Shown here in pieces: positions 42,015 through 50,752 of a stretch of 64,000 nucleotides of DNA. Position 1 is the first letter of the stretch. Each line of letters starts with the position of its first letter. A model generated the notes under the pieces. That model ran no database searches and was not told where the DNA came from. It worked only from the letters and a program-made list of their open reading frames with translations. The DNA comes from JAEUIX01 sp964611125 (GTDB lineage: Bacteria; Planctomycetota; Phycisphaerae; Phycisphaerales; UBA1924). The stretch lies in NCBI GenBank assembly GCA_964611125.1, contig CAZSZO010000001.1, forward strand, positions 149,195 to 213,194. Reading direction: 5' to 3'. The translations under genes and the position numbers were made by a program.

Positions 42015-43337
42015 CTAACGGCGGCGGGCGGCTCTGGCCTTCGGCCCGGCTTTCGACTTGCCTGTGGTCTTCACCTTGGCCTTGCGAGTGGTCTTTCGCT
42101 TGGTCTTGGATGAGCTTGCCGCGCGCCCTCCGCGGGCTGGCGGACCGGCCTCGATCAGGCGCCATCCCGCCATTCCGCCGGCCTTTCCCTTCTTGCTGGG
42201 GCCGGCTTCACCGCCGATCTCCAGCTCCCACAGGCAGTGGAGCCCGTAGATCTCCTCCGGGCTCATTTTCGCGCTCGTCGTGTCGAAAAGGGCGAAGGTG
42301 ATCGACCCAACCATGCCGACCCCCACGTCCTTAGCCGAGCGGCCGCGGCCCTTGGGGTACTCGTACCGGAAAAGCCAGACGCGGCGGGTCTCTTTCTGCG
42401 GGGGCCAGTAGATCTCCCGGGTGTCGATCTGCTCGATCTTGGCCGGGGGTTCGCCGAATTCCATGGGGTGGCGAAGCCAGGAGCACATCTCCGCCAGCGC
42501 GCGGAAGTCCGGCTCCCGCGCCGGGGCGGGGACCAGTTCGTCGCGCCCCAGCTCGATCAGGTAGGCGACCGCCGCGGCGCTGCTGTGGGGGTCGAGGCTC
42601 ATGGAGACAAGCCCATCGAGCCCGCCCTTGTCCCCGAGCTTGGCCATCGCCCAGGCGACTTCGAGGCGGACCGTATCGTCCTGATGCTTGCGGGCCAGGT
42701 CGAGCAGCGGGGCTCGGCGCCCCTCGGAGAGGAACGGCAGCGCCGCGCAGGCGCTCACAGCCTTACTGACCTGGTCGGCTCTGTTTGACGAGAGCAGCTT
42801 GGCGAGCCGCTCGCCGCCCTCTGCGGAGTCGAACGGGTGGCGCTTCAGCCCGTGCTCGCGGCAGGCCTCGTTCGCCGCGTCGAGGAGGCAGATGGCCATG
42901 AACTTGTCAGGCAGGGGCGACGCCAGCTCTGCAAAGAGCCGCTCGGCGCCCGGGTGCCCCTCTCCGAACGGCGCCAGCACAACCGACCACAAGTAGGCGT
43001 CGGTCGCGAAGGGTTTGCGGGCGGCTCTCAAGACGGCGTCGAGGCCCTCGGGGTCGCCGGAATACGCCAACAGCTTGAGTGCGAAGAGCACCTGGTCGGT
43101 GAAGGCCTTCGCCCCCCGCGCCGCGACGGTTGCATCAACCACCCGGATGAGCTCAGCGCAGACCGGGCCAAGCACGCTGCGCCGGCTGGCCCGTGGCGCG
43201 GACTGGAACGCCATGGTCGCGTCGGAGAACAACTCGGCCTGGTCCGGCGTTGCAAGCGGCGCCGGGAGCGACTTCAAGGCGGCGAGGATCGACTTGGCGG
43301 TCCAGTTGGGCTTGTCAGAGGGCTTCGTGCGGGCCAT
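42015..43337 (-). CDS. HEAT-like repeat protein with basic C-terminal tail, unknown
   Basis: 440 residues. The first 270 residues are alpha-helical with HEAT-like pairs (DQVLFALKLLAYSGDPEGLD; DTVRLEVAWAMAKLGDKGGL). A C-terminal region of about 110 residues contains IYWPPQKETRRVWLFRYEYP and MSPEEIYGLHCLWELEIGGE; this may be a separate beta domain. The last 40 residues are Lys/Arg/Thr-rich (KTKRKTTRKAKVKTTGKSKA), much like the basic tail of the DksA-like protein at 3284, and could bind nucleic acid. I do not recognise the family. It is divergent from the HtrA gene at 43453. Confidence 0.75.
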   Translation of the reverse strand: MARTKPSDKPNWTAKSILAALKSLPAPLATPDQAELFSDATMAFQSAPRASRRSVLGPVCAELIRVVDATVAARGAKAFTDQVLFALKLLAYSGDPEGLDAVLRAARKPFATDAYLWSVVLAPFGEGHPGAERLFAELASPLPDKFMAICLLDAANEACREHGLKRHPFDSAEGGERLAKLLSSNRADQVSKAVSACAALPFLSEGRRAPLLDLARKHQDDTVRLEVAWAMAKLGDKGGLDGLVSMSLDPHSSAAAVAYLIELGRDELVPAPAREPDFRALAEMCSWLRHPMEFGEPPAKIEQIDTREIYWPPQKETRRVWLFRYEYPKGRGRSAKDVGVGMVGSITFALFDTTSAKMSPEEIYGLHCLWELEIGGEAGPSKKGKAGGMAGWRLIEAGPPARGGRAASSSKTKRKTTRKAKVKTTGKSKAGPKARAARRR

Positions 43338-43452
43338 GGAGGGTGCTCCTTGTTGGGGCGGTCAGGGCGCTCCCGCGAGAGCATACCAGCGTGCGGCCGG
43401 GGGCCGCGCGCCCGCTACACTGGCGCGTCCGCACCACCCGCAAGGAGGCGCC

Positions 43453-45657
43453 ATGCCGATTCGCCCAGTTCGCTTCGCCGACAACTCCGCCGCGCAGATC
43501 CAAACCGCCCCCGACTCTCCGCTCCTCCGAAGGCGGGCCGGCTGGTTGCGGAGCGCCGCAGTCCTGACGGCGATGAGCACGCTGGCTTGCGCCTGCTGGG
43601 CCCAAGGCCCTCAGAATCAGGGTCGTCCGGGGGCGACTCAAGACGCTCACAGCGTGATCGCGGCGGCCCGCGATCGGGTCTTTCCGGCCCTCGTCAACAT
43701 CAAGGTGATCACCGTCAGCTACGGCGGCGGACGCGAGATCAAGAGCGGCGGCACCGGTTCGGGAACGATCATCTCCAAGGAGGGGCACGTTCTCACCAAC
43801 GCGCACGTCACCTCCAACGGCAAGAAGTACAAGGTGACGCTGGCCGACAACCAGACCATCTCGGCGGAGCTGGTCGGCGAGGACGCGGCGACGGACCTGG
43901 CGGTGCTCAAGATCAATCTTGCCGAGGTTTCCGGGCCGCTGAACGTCGCGGAGCTCGGGGATTCCGACGCGCTGCAGGTGGGTGATTCGGTGCTGGCCAT
44001 GGGCTCTCCCTTCTCGCTCTCGCGATCGGTGACGCTGGGAATCGTCTCGAACACCGAGCGGGTCTTCGCCGGGGGCTTCGGGAACGACGAGGTGGACGCG
44101 GTCGACTACATCGACGGGCGAGCGACAGGGATGCTCACCCGCTGGATCCAGCATGACGCCCTGATCAACCCGGGCAACTCGGGCGGGCCGCTCGTGAACC
44201 TCAAGGGTGAAGTGGTCGGCGTGAACACCCGCGGCGGGGCCGGTATGGGCTTCGCCAGCCCGGCGAACCTGGCCCGCGACATCGCCGACCGGCTGATCAA
44301 GTTCGGCGAGGTCCCCCGTTCGACGATCGGCTGGGCTCTCAAGCAGATCGAAAAGACCGGCGAGAAGGAAGGCGTGCTGATTACGTCGGTGACCAACAGC
44401 CCCCCCGGGCCTGCGGCCCGCGCGGGGCTGGCGCCTGGCGACCTGCTGCTGAGCATCGACGGCAAGCCCGTCACGGCGCGCTTTCCCGAGCAGATCCCCC
44501 CGCTGCTGCGGATGCTCGCCGACAAGCCCATCGGATCGACCGTGGAGCTGGTCTTCCGGCGCAAGGGCGAGACCCGCCAGGTCAAGGTGACCACCGAGAA
44601 GCTCCTTGACGAGAAGGGCGACGAGAGCCTGCTGCGGCTCTGGGGCCTCTCGTGCGAGGAAGTGACCCAGCAACTGGCTCGCGACCTGCGGATCGAGTCG
44701 CGCGACGGCGTCTTCGTGACCGGTGTGAAGGGCGGCTCGCCCGCGGCGCTGGCTGAGCCCCCGATCCGCGGGGGCGACGTCATCACCGCCGTCGGCGGGG
44801 AGCCGGTCAAGAGCCTGGGCGAGATCATCGATCGCTACAAGAAGATCATGGCGACGCCGGCGGAAGCCCCCGAGTTCGTGCTGATCGAGTTCGCTCGCGG
44901 GGTCAAGAAGAACGTCACGCTGATCAAGCCCCGCCCCTCGAAGACCGACGACCCGCCCCGCGAGGCGGCCAAGGCGTGGATCGGCATCGCGACCCAGATC
45001 GTGCTCAAGGACCTGGCCCGCGAGCTGGGGCACGAGGCCTCCACGGGTTTCCGCATCACGCGGGTCTATCCCAAGACGCTCGCTGCGCAGAGCGACCTGA
45101 AGGTGGGCGATGTGATCACCGCCATCAATGACGAAAAGGTCGCCCCCAAGGGCACCCAGGACGCCGGCGTGCTGAAGCGGCGGATCGAGCGGCTCGAGAT
45201 CGGCGCCAAGACCAAGCTCGCGGTCCTCCGCGAGGGCAAGCCGGTGGAGGTCGAGGTCGCCATGGAGCGGACGCAGCTGCTCCCCGAGGAGGCCCGCAAG
45301 GACAGCAACAAGGACTTTGATCTGTCGGTTCGCGAGATCACGTTCTTCGACCGTGACGACTTCCGCTGGAACGAGAGCGTGCACGGCGTGCTGGTGACGG
45401 GCGCCGAGAACGTCGGCTGGGCCGGCCTGGGCGGCGTGAACGAGGGCGACCTGATCCAGCGGATCGACGACACCGAGATCATCGACCTGCCGACCTATCG
45501 GGCGGCCATGGAGGCGATCACCAAGAAGCAGCCTGAGCGGGTGGTCTTCGTGATCCTGCGAGGCTCGCGCTCGCTGTACAAGTTCGTCGAGCCCGACTGG
45601 AAGCCGACGCTCGAACAGAAGGGCCCGAAGGGCGCCGAGGCCCAGGGCGGCAAGTAG
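43453..45657 (+). CDS. HtrA/DegP-type serine protease with four PDZ-like domains
   Basis: 734 residues; AAGGAGG at 43442-43448 lies 4 bases before ATG 43453. A hydrophobic export signal is at about 32-50. Protease domain 65-285 with the triad His118 (LTNAHV), Asp148 (ATDLAVLKI) and Ser243 (NPGNSGGPL). Most DegP/DegQ have two PDZ domains; here four begin near 300 (GVLITSVTNSPPG), 412 (DGVFVTGVKGGSP), 525 (GFRITRVYPKTLA) and 638 (HGVLVTGAENVGW), each with the GDLI/GDVI carboxylate loop. The role is degradation of misfolded envelope proteins. The next gene encodes an inactive relative. Confidence 0.93.
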   Translation: MPIRPVRFADNSAAQIQTAPDSPLLRRRAGWLRSAAVLTAMSTLACACWAQGPQNQGRPGATQDAHSVIAAARDRVFPALVNIKVITVSYGGGREIKSGGTGSGTIISKEGHVLTNAHVTSNGKKYKVTLADNQTISAELVGEDAATDLAVLKINLAEVSGPLNVAELGDSDALQVGDSVLAMGSPFSLSRSVTLGIVSNTERVFAGGFGNDEVDAVDYIDGRATGMLTRWIQHDALINPGNSGGPLVNLKGEVVGVNTRGGAGMGFASPANLARDIADRLIKFGEVPRSTIGWALKQIEKTGEKEGVLITSVTNSPPGPAARAGLAPGDLLLSIDGKPVTARFPEQIPPLLRMLADKPIGSTVELVFRRKGETRQVKVTTEKLLDEKGDESLLRLWGLSCEEVTQQLARDLRIESRDGVFVTGVKGGSPAALAEPPIRGGDVITAVGGEPVKSLGEIIDRYKKIMATPAEAPEFVLIEFARGVKKNVTLIKPRPSKTDDPPREAAKAWIGIATQIVLKDLARELGHEASTGFRITRVYPKTLAAQSDLKVGDVITAINDEKVAPKGTQDAGVLKRRIERLEIGAKTKLAVLREGKPVEVEVAMERTQLLPEEARKDSNKDFDLSVREITFFDRDDFRWNESVHGVLVTGAENVGWAGLGGVNEGDLIQRIDDTEIIDLPTYRAAMEAITKKQPERVVFVILRGSRSLYKFVEPDWKPTLEQKGPKGAEAQGGK

Positions 45658-45832
45658 CCGCAACAGCGGCCTTCGCTGGCTCGAAAATGACGCCCGACGT
45701 CGCCGCCCGGCCGGCCGCCGCCCACCGCTGGACTCGCGCCGGGCGCACCCTACCCTAGCGATTCGCCCTGAGATGCACTCTTTGACGCACTTTGTGACGC
45801 ACGACCGACCCACTTTTGCCTTCGGAGCCACC

Positions 45833-46738
45833 ATGCTGACCCGCGTCCTCATCGCCTCGGCCCTGCTCGCCGGCGCCGCTCTTCCGACCCTCTCCCGCGC
45901 TGAAACTCACGCAGCCGCCCCGGCCGCCCCAGCCGCTCTGGCCGCCGGGCTGGCCCGCGGCCCCGAGTACGGCAAGCTCCTCGCTGACAAGGCCTCGGCC
46001 CTGGTCACCATCAAGTTCCTCATGAAGCTCGAGACTGGCGGGGCCGGAGACCGTGAGGAAGAGACCGAAGTCACCGGGTGCATGATCGACCCCAAGGGCC
46101 TGATCCTGTGCACGAACCTGCAGATGGGCGGCGTGCCGCCGCAGTTCGCCCGCCGCATGGGCAACTTCACGCTGACGCCGACGAAGATCAAGATCCTGAT
46201 CGGGGAGGACACCGAGGGGGTCGACGCCAAGCTGATCGCCCGCGACAGCGACCTCGATCTGGCCTGGGTGCGGATCGACAGGGCCGCTGACAAGCCGTAC
46301 AACTTCGTCGATTTCAGCAAGTCCGCCGACGGCAAGCTGGGCGACAACCTGCTGATCCTCGACCGACTGGGCAAGCTGTTCGACCGGGCCCCGGTCGTTA
46401 CCGATGTCCGGGTGGGCGCCGTGATCCGCAAGCCGCGTCACCTGCTGTATCCCTCCGGCGTGCTTTCCCGCTATGGGGCGCCGGTGTTCTCCGAGGATCT
46501 GAAGTCGGTCGGGTTCGCGGTGATTCAGACCCCCTCGGCCGAGGACGAAGAGGCCGACAACGAGCGGGGTGACGGTCGCCAGCTGGTCATCCTGCCCGCG
46601 GCGGACGTGGTTTCCGCCACCGACCGGGCCCTGAAGACCGCCGCGGAGGGCGGTGGGGCCGCAGTGGGCGGGGGCGATGCCAAAGACAAGGACGGCAAGG
46701 ACGAGCAGAAGCCGGCCGAGGTGAAGAAGGACAAGTAA
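45833..46738 (+). CDS. Secreted trypsin-fold protein, catalytically degenerate HtrA relative
   Basis: 301 residues from ATG 45833. Signal peptide of about 23 residues (RVLIASALLAGAALPTLSRA). The fold is recognised from VTGCMIDPKGLILCTNLQMG (which aligns with the GSGxIIxxxGxxLTNxHV segment of HtrA) and ARDSDLDLAWVRID (the Asp segment). The catalytic His is missing (TNLQM for TNAHV) and no GNSGGP sequence is present; its place is taken by VLSRYGAPVFSEDLKSVGFA. The C-terminal 50 residues are acidic/basic low complexity ending in KKDK. It lies 175 bases after the active four-PDZ protease. It may act as a regulator or binding partner of that protease. Confidence 0.82.
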   Translation: MLTRVLIASALLAGAALPTLSRAETHAAAPAAPAALAAGLARGPEYGKLLADKASALVTIKFLMKLETGGAGDREEETEVTGCMIDPKGLILCTNLQMGGVPPQFARRMGNFTLTPTKIKILIGEDTEGVDAKLIARDSDLDLAWVRIDRAADKPYNFVDFSKSADGKLGDNLLILDRLGKLFDRAPVVTDVRVGAVIRKPRHLLYPSGVLSRYGAPVFSEDLKSVGFAVIQTPSAEDEEADNERGDGRQLVILPAADVVSATDRALKTAAEGGGAAVGGGDAKDKDGKDEQKPAEVKKDK

Positions 46739-46740
46739 TC

Positions 46741-46776
46741 CGCGACTGGGCCCGCGAGTGGGCCCGCGACTGGGAC
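46741..46776. repeat. Three imperfect copies of a 12-mer
   Basis: CGCGACTGGGCC, CGCGAGTGGGCC and CGCGACTGGGAC in tandem immediately after the stop codon at 46738. Confidence 0.8.
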
Positions 46777-46961
46777 CCCCGGGGCTCGGCCCTGGGTGAG
46801 GTCCCCGGTCTGGCCCGGTCCGGGCCTGCCCATGATCCCGGCCGTGAGGACGGGGGAGGCGCTTTTCTCGCTCCCCGCCGCTACGCTTATCGCCCATCCA
46901 TCCGGCCCTTCCCGCCCAGCGTGACGGGCGGCTCGTGCAGGTCAAGAAAGTGAGCACTTCC

Positions 46962-47282
46962 ATGTCCGACACCCCGCAGAACCAGCAGCGTCAGGTCCAG
47001 CTCCGCATCGACGAGTCGAAGATGCAGACGACCTACTCCAACACGATTCGCACATCGACGACTCCCGACGAGGTCGTGCTCGATTTCGGCATCCACATGC
47101 CCATGCCCGCCCAGCCCGGCGAGCAGACCCCCGTCATCATGCTGACGCTCGGCTCGCGCGTCGTCATGAACTGGCGCGGCGCCAAGCAGCTCGCCATCAG
47201 CCTCGGGCAGGTCATCCGCCAGTTCGAAGAGCGCAACGGCGAGATCCCCATGGGCCAGGGCGGCCCCCGTCTGGCCCAGTAA
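46962..47282 (+). CDS. DUF3467 family protein
   Basis: 106 residues from ATG 46962. The family pattern is clear: QVQLRIDESKMQTTYSNTIR, TPDEVVLDFGIHMP, VIMLTLGSRVVMNWRGAKQL and SLGQVIRQFEERNGEIP. DUF3467 proteins are small, cytoplasmic and of unknown function, widespread in planctomycetes and other phyla. It is a single gene with a strong terminator downstream. Confidence 0.9.
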   Translation: MSDTPQNQQRQVQLRIDESKMQTTYSNTIRTSTTPDEVVLDFGIHMPMPAQPGEQTPVIMLTLGSRVVMNWRGAKQLAISLGQVIRQFEERNGEIPMGQGGPRLAQ

Positions 47283-47327
47283 AGCCAGTTCCCAGGCCCA
47301 GGCACATCCACAGCATCGATCGATTCA

Positions 47328-47364
47328 GCGACCCCGGCGTTCCCGGGGTCGCTTTCATTTTCTC
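47328..47364 (+). terminator. Terminator after DUF3467 gene
   Basis: 11-bp perfect stem AGCGACCCCGG / CCGGGGTCGCT with a 5-base loop, followed by TTCATTTTCT. Confidence 0.9.
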
Positions 47365-47435
47365 TTCGCGCCCACGCCCACCACACAACCTGCCTCCCCA
47401 GCGCCCGCCCCCAGGGCCCCTACTAGCATCCCGGC

Positions 47436-48215
47436 ATGGTTATTCGTGAAGACGCGCCGATCGATGTCGCCACGCCCTCGGGGCCGATGCGGTCGTATGT
47501 CCTGCGGCCCGCCGCGGCGGGGCGGTACCCCGGGCTGGTGCTGTTCTCCGAGATCTTTCAGGTGACTGGACCGGTGCGACGGATGGGGCAGATTCTGGCG
47601 GGCCACGGCTTCGTGGTCATCATGCCGGAGATCTTCCACGACCTGCTCGCGCCAGGCGAAGTGCTCGCCTATGACACGCCCGGGGCCGATCGCGGCAACG
47701 CCTGCAAGATCGGCCGGCCCGTGAAGGCGTACGACGATGACGCCCGCGCGGCGGTCGCGGCGGTTCGGGCCCACCCGTGCTGCACCGGCAAGGCCGGGGT
47801 GATGGGGATCTGCATCGGCGGGCACCTGGCCTTCAGGGCGGGGATGAACCCTGACGTGCTCGCGGCGGCGTGCTTCTACGCAACCGACATCCACAAGGGC
47901 TCGCTCGGCGCCGGGGGCGACGATTCGCTGGCGCGCGTGGCCCGGCGAGAGTTGACCTGCGAGACGATGATGGTCTTTGGCCGCCAGGACCCGCACATCT
48001 CCCGGGAGGGCCGCCGAATGATCTACGACGTGATGACCGACGCCGAGTGCAACTTCGCCTGGCACGAGTTCAACGCGGCGCACGCCTTCATGCGCGATGA
48101 GGGCGCCCGCTACAACCCGGAGCTGGCCCGCCAGTGCTATGGCCTGGTGGTCGACCTGTTCCGCCGGAAGCTCGGCGAGGGTGACGCGGGCGGGCCCGTG
48201 GTGACGGGCGGATGA
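47436..48215 (+). CDS. Dienelactone hydrolase family protein
   Basis: 259 residues. Alpha/beta-hydrolase of the carboxymethylenebutenolidase group. The nucleophile is Cys in MGICIGGHLAF (as in dienelactone hydrolase), the acid Asp is in FGRQDPHI and the catalytic His in NAAHAFMRDEG. The N-terminal strand LVLFSEIFQVTGPVRRMGQI carries the Glu that activates the Cys. Members cleave dienelactones from chloroaromatic breakdown, but most genomic copies have unknown lactone or ester substrates. ATG 47436 matches the family start. It is a lone gene. Confidence 0.92.
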   Translation: MVIREDAPIDVATPSGPMRSYVLRPAAAGRYPGLVLFSEIFQVTGPVRRMGQILAGHGFVVIMPEIFHDLLAPGEVLAYDTPGADRGNACKIGRPVKAYDDDARAAVAAVRAHPCCTGKAGVMGICIGGHLAFRAGMNPDVLAAACFYATDIHKGSLGAGGDDSLARVARRELTCETMMVFGRQDPHISREGRRMIYDVMTDAECNFAWHEFNAAHAFMRDEGARYNPELARQCYGLVVDLFRRKLGEGDAGGPVVTGG

Positions 48216-48392
48216 GAGATGGGCGGGGCTGCTGACGATCCGGCGATTCGGGCGATTGACCTTCTCATTGCCGCGTGACTTCTCACGACCGCCCGACCTC
48301 GGCAGCCCGTCCCGTGGCTCGACCACATCGCCCCCGCGTCGCGGCGGCCTCTGCGTGGACACCGCGATCGGCGCGGTGTCGGGCTCCGCGGC

Positions 48393-49400
48393 TCAGCGCG
48401 ACCGCGCGGCATCCAGGATCTCAGCGACAATCACGTTGTATTCGAGGCTCGACAGAGGATCGACCTCTGTCTCACCGCGCACGACCAGCCGCAAGTACGT
48501 CCACTCATCCTTCAAAGCCCCAGGCCTGGCTGGCGGCTGCACCGGCTTGGGCTGCTTGTTCTCGGCTCGCAGGGCGAGTTCGTCCCACTTCCCGGCGTGG
48601 ATCGACCCGCGCTCGGCGTACAGGTCCATCTCCTTGTTATCGTGGGTCCATGCCCAAGACGCCTGGACCACCGCCGTCGCGCCGGGATAGGTCAGCACGA
48701 TCGTGGCGTCATCATCCACACTCGGGTACGCTGCCGGCCTGAGGGTCGCCCGGCTGGCGACAACGCTTGTCGGGCGACGCCCATCCATGAGCCAAGTCGA
48801 GAGCACGGCGCCATAGCACCCGAAATCAACGACCGCACCGCCGCCGTTGGCCTCCGGGTCCGTCAGCCAGCTCAGGAACTCGGGTGAGCACCCGATCTCG
48901 CGCGGACCCTTGTGCCCATGACGAAACACCATCCGGCGTAGGAGACCGAATTCCCCAGCACTGACCAGTCGTTTCGCCTCGTGGACCGACGCATACCAAC
49001 TTGTTTCAAAGTTGGTGAGCACCAACACGCCGTGCCGGCGGGCAAGCGATTCGATGCGCTTCGCATCAGCGGTGGAGAACGCGAGCGGCTTCTCGATCAA
49101 CAGGTGCACCCCGCGCGGCGCGCAGGCCTCCACCGCCGCGAGGTGTTCCTTGATTGAACCCATCACGCTGACCGCCTCAGGCTTGACCGCATCCAGCATG
49201 ACCGCAAGCGAGTCGTACCGCAGCGATGGCTGTAGGTGGTATTTCGCCGCCAGGCGGTCAAAGAGCGGCCGGTCCGGCTCGAAAACACCCACGATCTGGA
49301 TATCCGTTCGCTGCGACGCTTGCCACAGAAGTCCCTCGACATGGCCGTGGACCATGCCGATGACGGCGAGCCGCAGCGGACCAGCGGCCTTGGACAGCAC
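48393..49400 (-). CDS. Gfo/Idh/MocA-family oxidoreductase, frameshifted from its signal peptide
   Basis: 335 residues from GTG 49400. The Rossmann fold is PLRLAVIGMVHGHVEGLLWQ, the catalytic Lys is in HLLIEKPLAFS and ARRHGVLVLTNFETSW continues the fold; the C-terminal domain has GGGAVVDFGCYGAVLSTWL. These NAD(P)-dependent enzymes act on sugars or derivatives. Directly upstream, in another frame, ATG 49501 begins MQWLAHIAIMMLTLVASAPV and continues to PNSRTP, a clear signal peptide. One extra base in the CCCC run near 49425 would join them as PNSRTPVEAASPLVLSKAAG. So the intact gene was probably 48393-49501 and exported; either a sequence error or a real frameshift. Confidence 0.85.
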   Translation of the reverse strand: MLSKAAGPLRLAVIGMVHGHVEGLLWQASQRTDIQIVGVFEPDRPLFDRLAAKYHLQPSLRYDSLAVMLDAVKPEAVSVMGSIKEHLAAVEACAPRGVHLLIEKPLAFSTADAKRIESLARRHGVLVLTNFETSWYASVHEAKRLVSAGEFGLLRRMVFRHGHKGPREIGCSPEFLSWLTDPEANGGGAVVDFGCYGAVLSTWLMDGRRPTSVVASRATLRPAAYPSVDDDATIVLTYPGATAVVQASWAWTHDNKEMDLYAERGSIHAGKWDELALRAENKQPKPVQPPARPGALKDEWTYLRLVVRGETEVDPLSSLEYNVIVAEILDAARSR

Positions 49401-49628
49401 CAGGGGCGACGCCGCCTCAACGGGGTCCGGGAGTTCGGCTGGACCGGTGCGGAAGCGACCAAAGTCAGCATCATGATCGCGATATGGGCGAGCCACTGCA
49501 TATGAGACGGTAGCCCGGGCGATCCGGCCGCGCTCCGGCGCGCTGGCGTCCCCGTCGGCCGATCCGCGTGTGGGCGGCGAGCCGCGTCGAGCACTCCCCT
49601 TCCGGACGCTCCGGCCCGGCAACCGTCG

Positions 49629-50669
49629 TCAGCAACCCGCGCCGAAGTACGCGTTGAGGAACGCGTCGAGATCGCTCGGATCGACGGCGGCGTCGCCGCT
49701 AAAGTCCGCCTCGGGGCAAGGAGGCTCCGCGAACGCGCACACGATGAAGTCCGCGGCGTCGTCAGGATCGATGCGCCCATCGCGGTTGATGTCGGCGGGG
49801 CAGCACCGCTGAACCGGCACGATGCGCGCAGACCCAAGCAGCGCGGCGTCGAAGCCATGCCCCGTCAGGTCGCCAGCCCCGACGGCCTGCAGCTCATCAA
49901 ACCGGAAGTAGGCCGCAAGGCCCGGGGCATCGGGCGCAACGGCGCGCCGCATGTCTCGCACAATGTCAGCCGGCTGGCGGGCGAAGTTCCAGATGCGGAA
50001 CTCGTCAACGAACCCGCTGAGCATGCCGTGGTAGCTGGGGCCGCCGCCGATGGCGAGCGCGGCGGGGCCCGGGGTGTGGGGCCGCATGCCGGTCTTCTGA
50101 GCCTCGAGCATGCCGTTGCGGTAGATTCGCATGAAGTCGCCCTCGGCGCTGGCGACGAGCGCGAAATGCTGCCACGACCCGCAGATGTTCTCCGAAGGGA
50201 GGTAGTCAAGGCGGCCCAGATAAGCTGGCTCGCAGGGGCCGAAGTTGGGATTGCAGGCCCCGAAGTCCCAGTACACGCGTCCGTCCGCGAAGGGACCATG
50301 AAAGAGGTAGCGGCTGCCCTCGTCGACCGGCGACATGTTGAAGGTCGTCTGCCACGCCGGCGCTAGCACGAACTGCCAGAACTCGATGGTGATCTCCCGC
50401 GTCGGAGTCCGCTCGCCGAAGTTCAGGATCTCCGCGCGGTCAAGGCTCGAACGATCAAGCCGAAGCGCGCCGCCTGGCAGCGGGGCGCAGCCCGGCGACT
50501 CGCACGAGTCCGGCACGCCGTTGGCATCGTCGTCAGAGACGAGGCCGCCGCTGATCTCCTCGTCATCAGGAACGCCGTTGGCGTTGCAGTCGTCGGTGGC
50601 GACCATGGTCGCAGCGGCCAGCGTGAAGGCCGCGGCGGCGGTTGCGAGTGAGGCGAATGGAAGCTTCAT
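49629..50669 (-). CDS. Secreted LamG-like (concanavalin fold) dockerin-tagged protein
   Basis: 346 residues from ATG 50669. Signal peptide of about 24 residues. Residues 25-58 carry thrombospondin-type-3-like calcium repeats (DCNANGVPDDEE; DDDANGVPDSCES). A LamG/concanavalin-like domain covers about 68-285 (ITIEFWQFVLAPAWQTTF; GSWQHFALVASAEGDFMRIY; GFVDEFRIWNFARQPADI), usually carbohydrate-binding. The dockerin-like pair ends it: CPADINRDGRIDPDDAADFI and DFSGDAAVDPSDLDAFLNAY, ending FGAGC. The tag is more diverged here than in its neighbours. It is the last of three dockerin genes on this strand. Confidence 0.9.
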   Translation of the reverse strand: MKLPFASLATAAAAFTLAAATMVATDDCNANGVPDDEEISGGLVSDDDANGVPDSCESPGCAPLPGGALRLDRSSLDRAEILNFGERTPTREITIEFWQFVLAPAWQTTFNMSPVDEGSRYLFHGPFADGRVYWDFGACNPNFGPCEPAYLGRLDYLPSENICGSWQHFALVASAEGDFMRIYRNGMLEAQKTGMRPHTPGPAALAIGGGPSYHGMLSGFVDEFRIWNFARQPADIVRDMRRAVAPDAPGLAAYFRFDELQAVGAGDLTGHGFDAALLGSARIVPVQRCCPADINRDGRIDPDDAADFIVCAFAEPPCPEADFSGDAAVDPSDLDAFLNAYFGAGC

Positions 50670-50752
50670 GGGTGGTTCCTTGTCAGCAGGTGAGTCAAGC
50701 GAGCACGGACGCGGTGCGTGGCGGTCGCCGGCGGGCGAGGCGCCCCGGCGGC

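Noticed and set aside
43315..45852. Minus-strand open frame of 845 codons opposite the HtrA gene
   Set aside because: Shadow of the protease gene; the plus strand has the catalytic triad and PDZ domains, and a strong ribosome-binding site.
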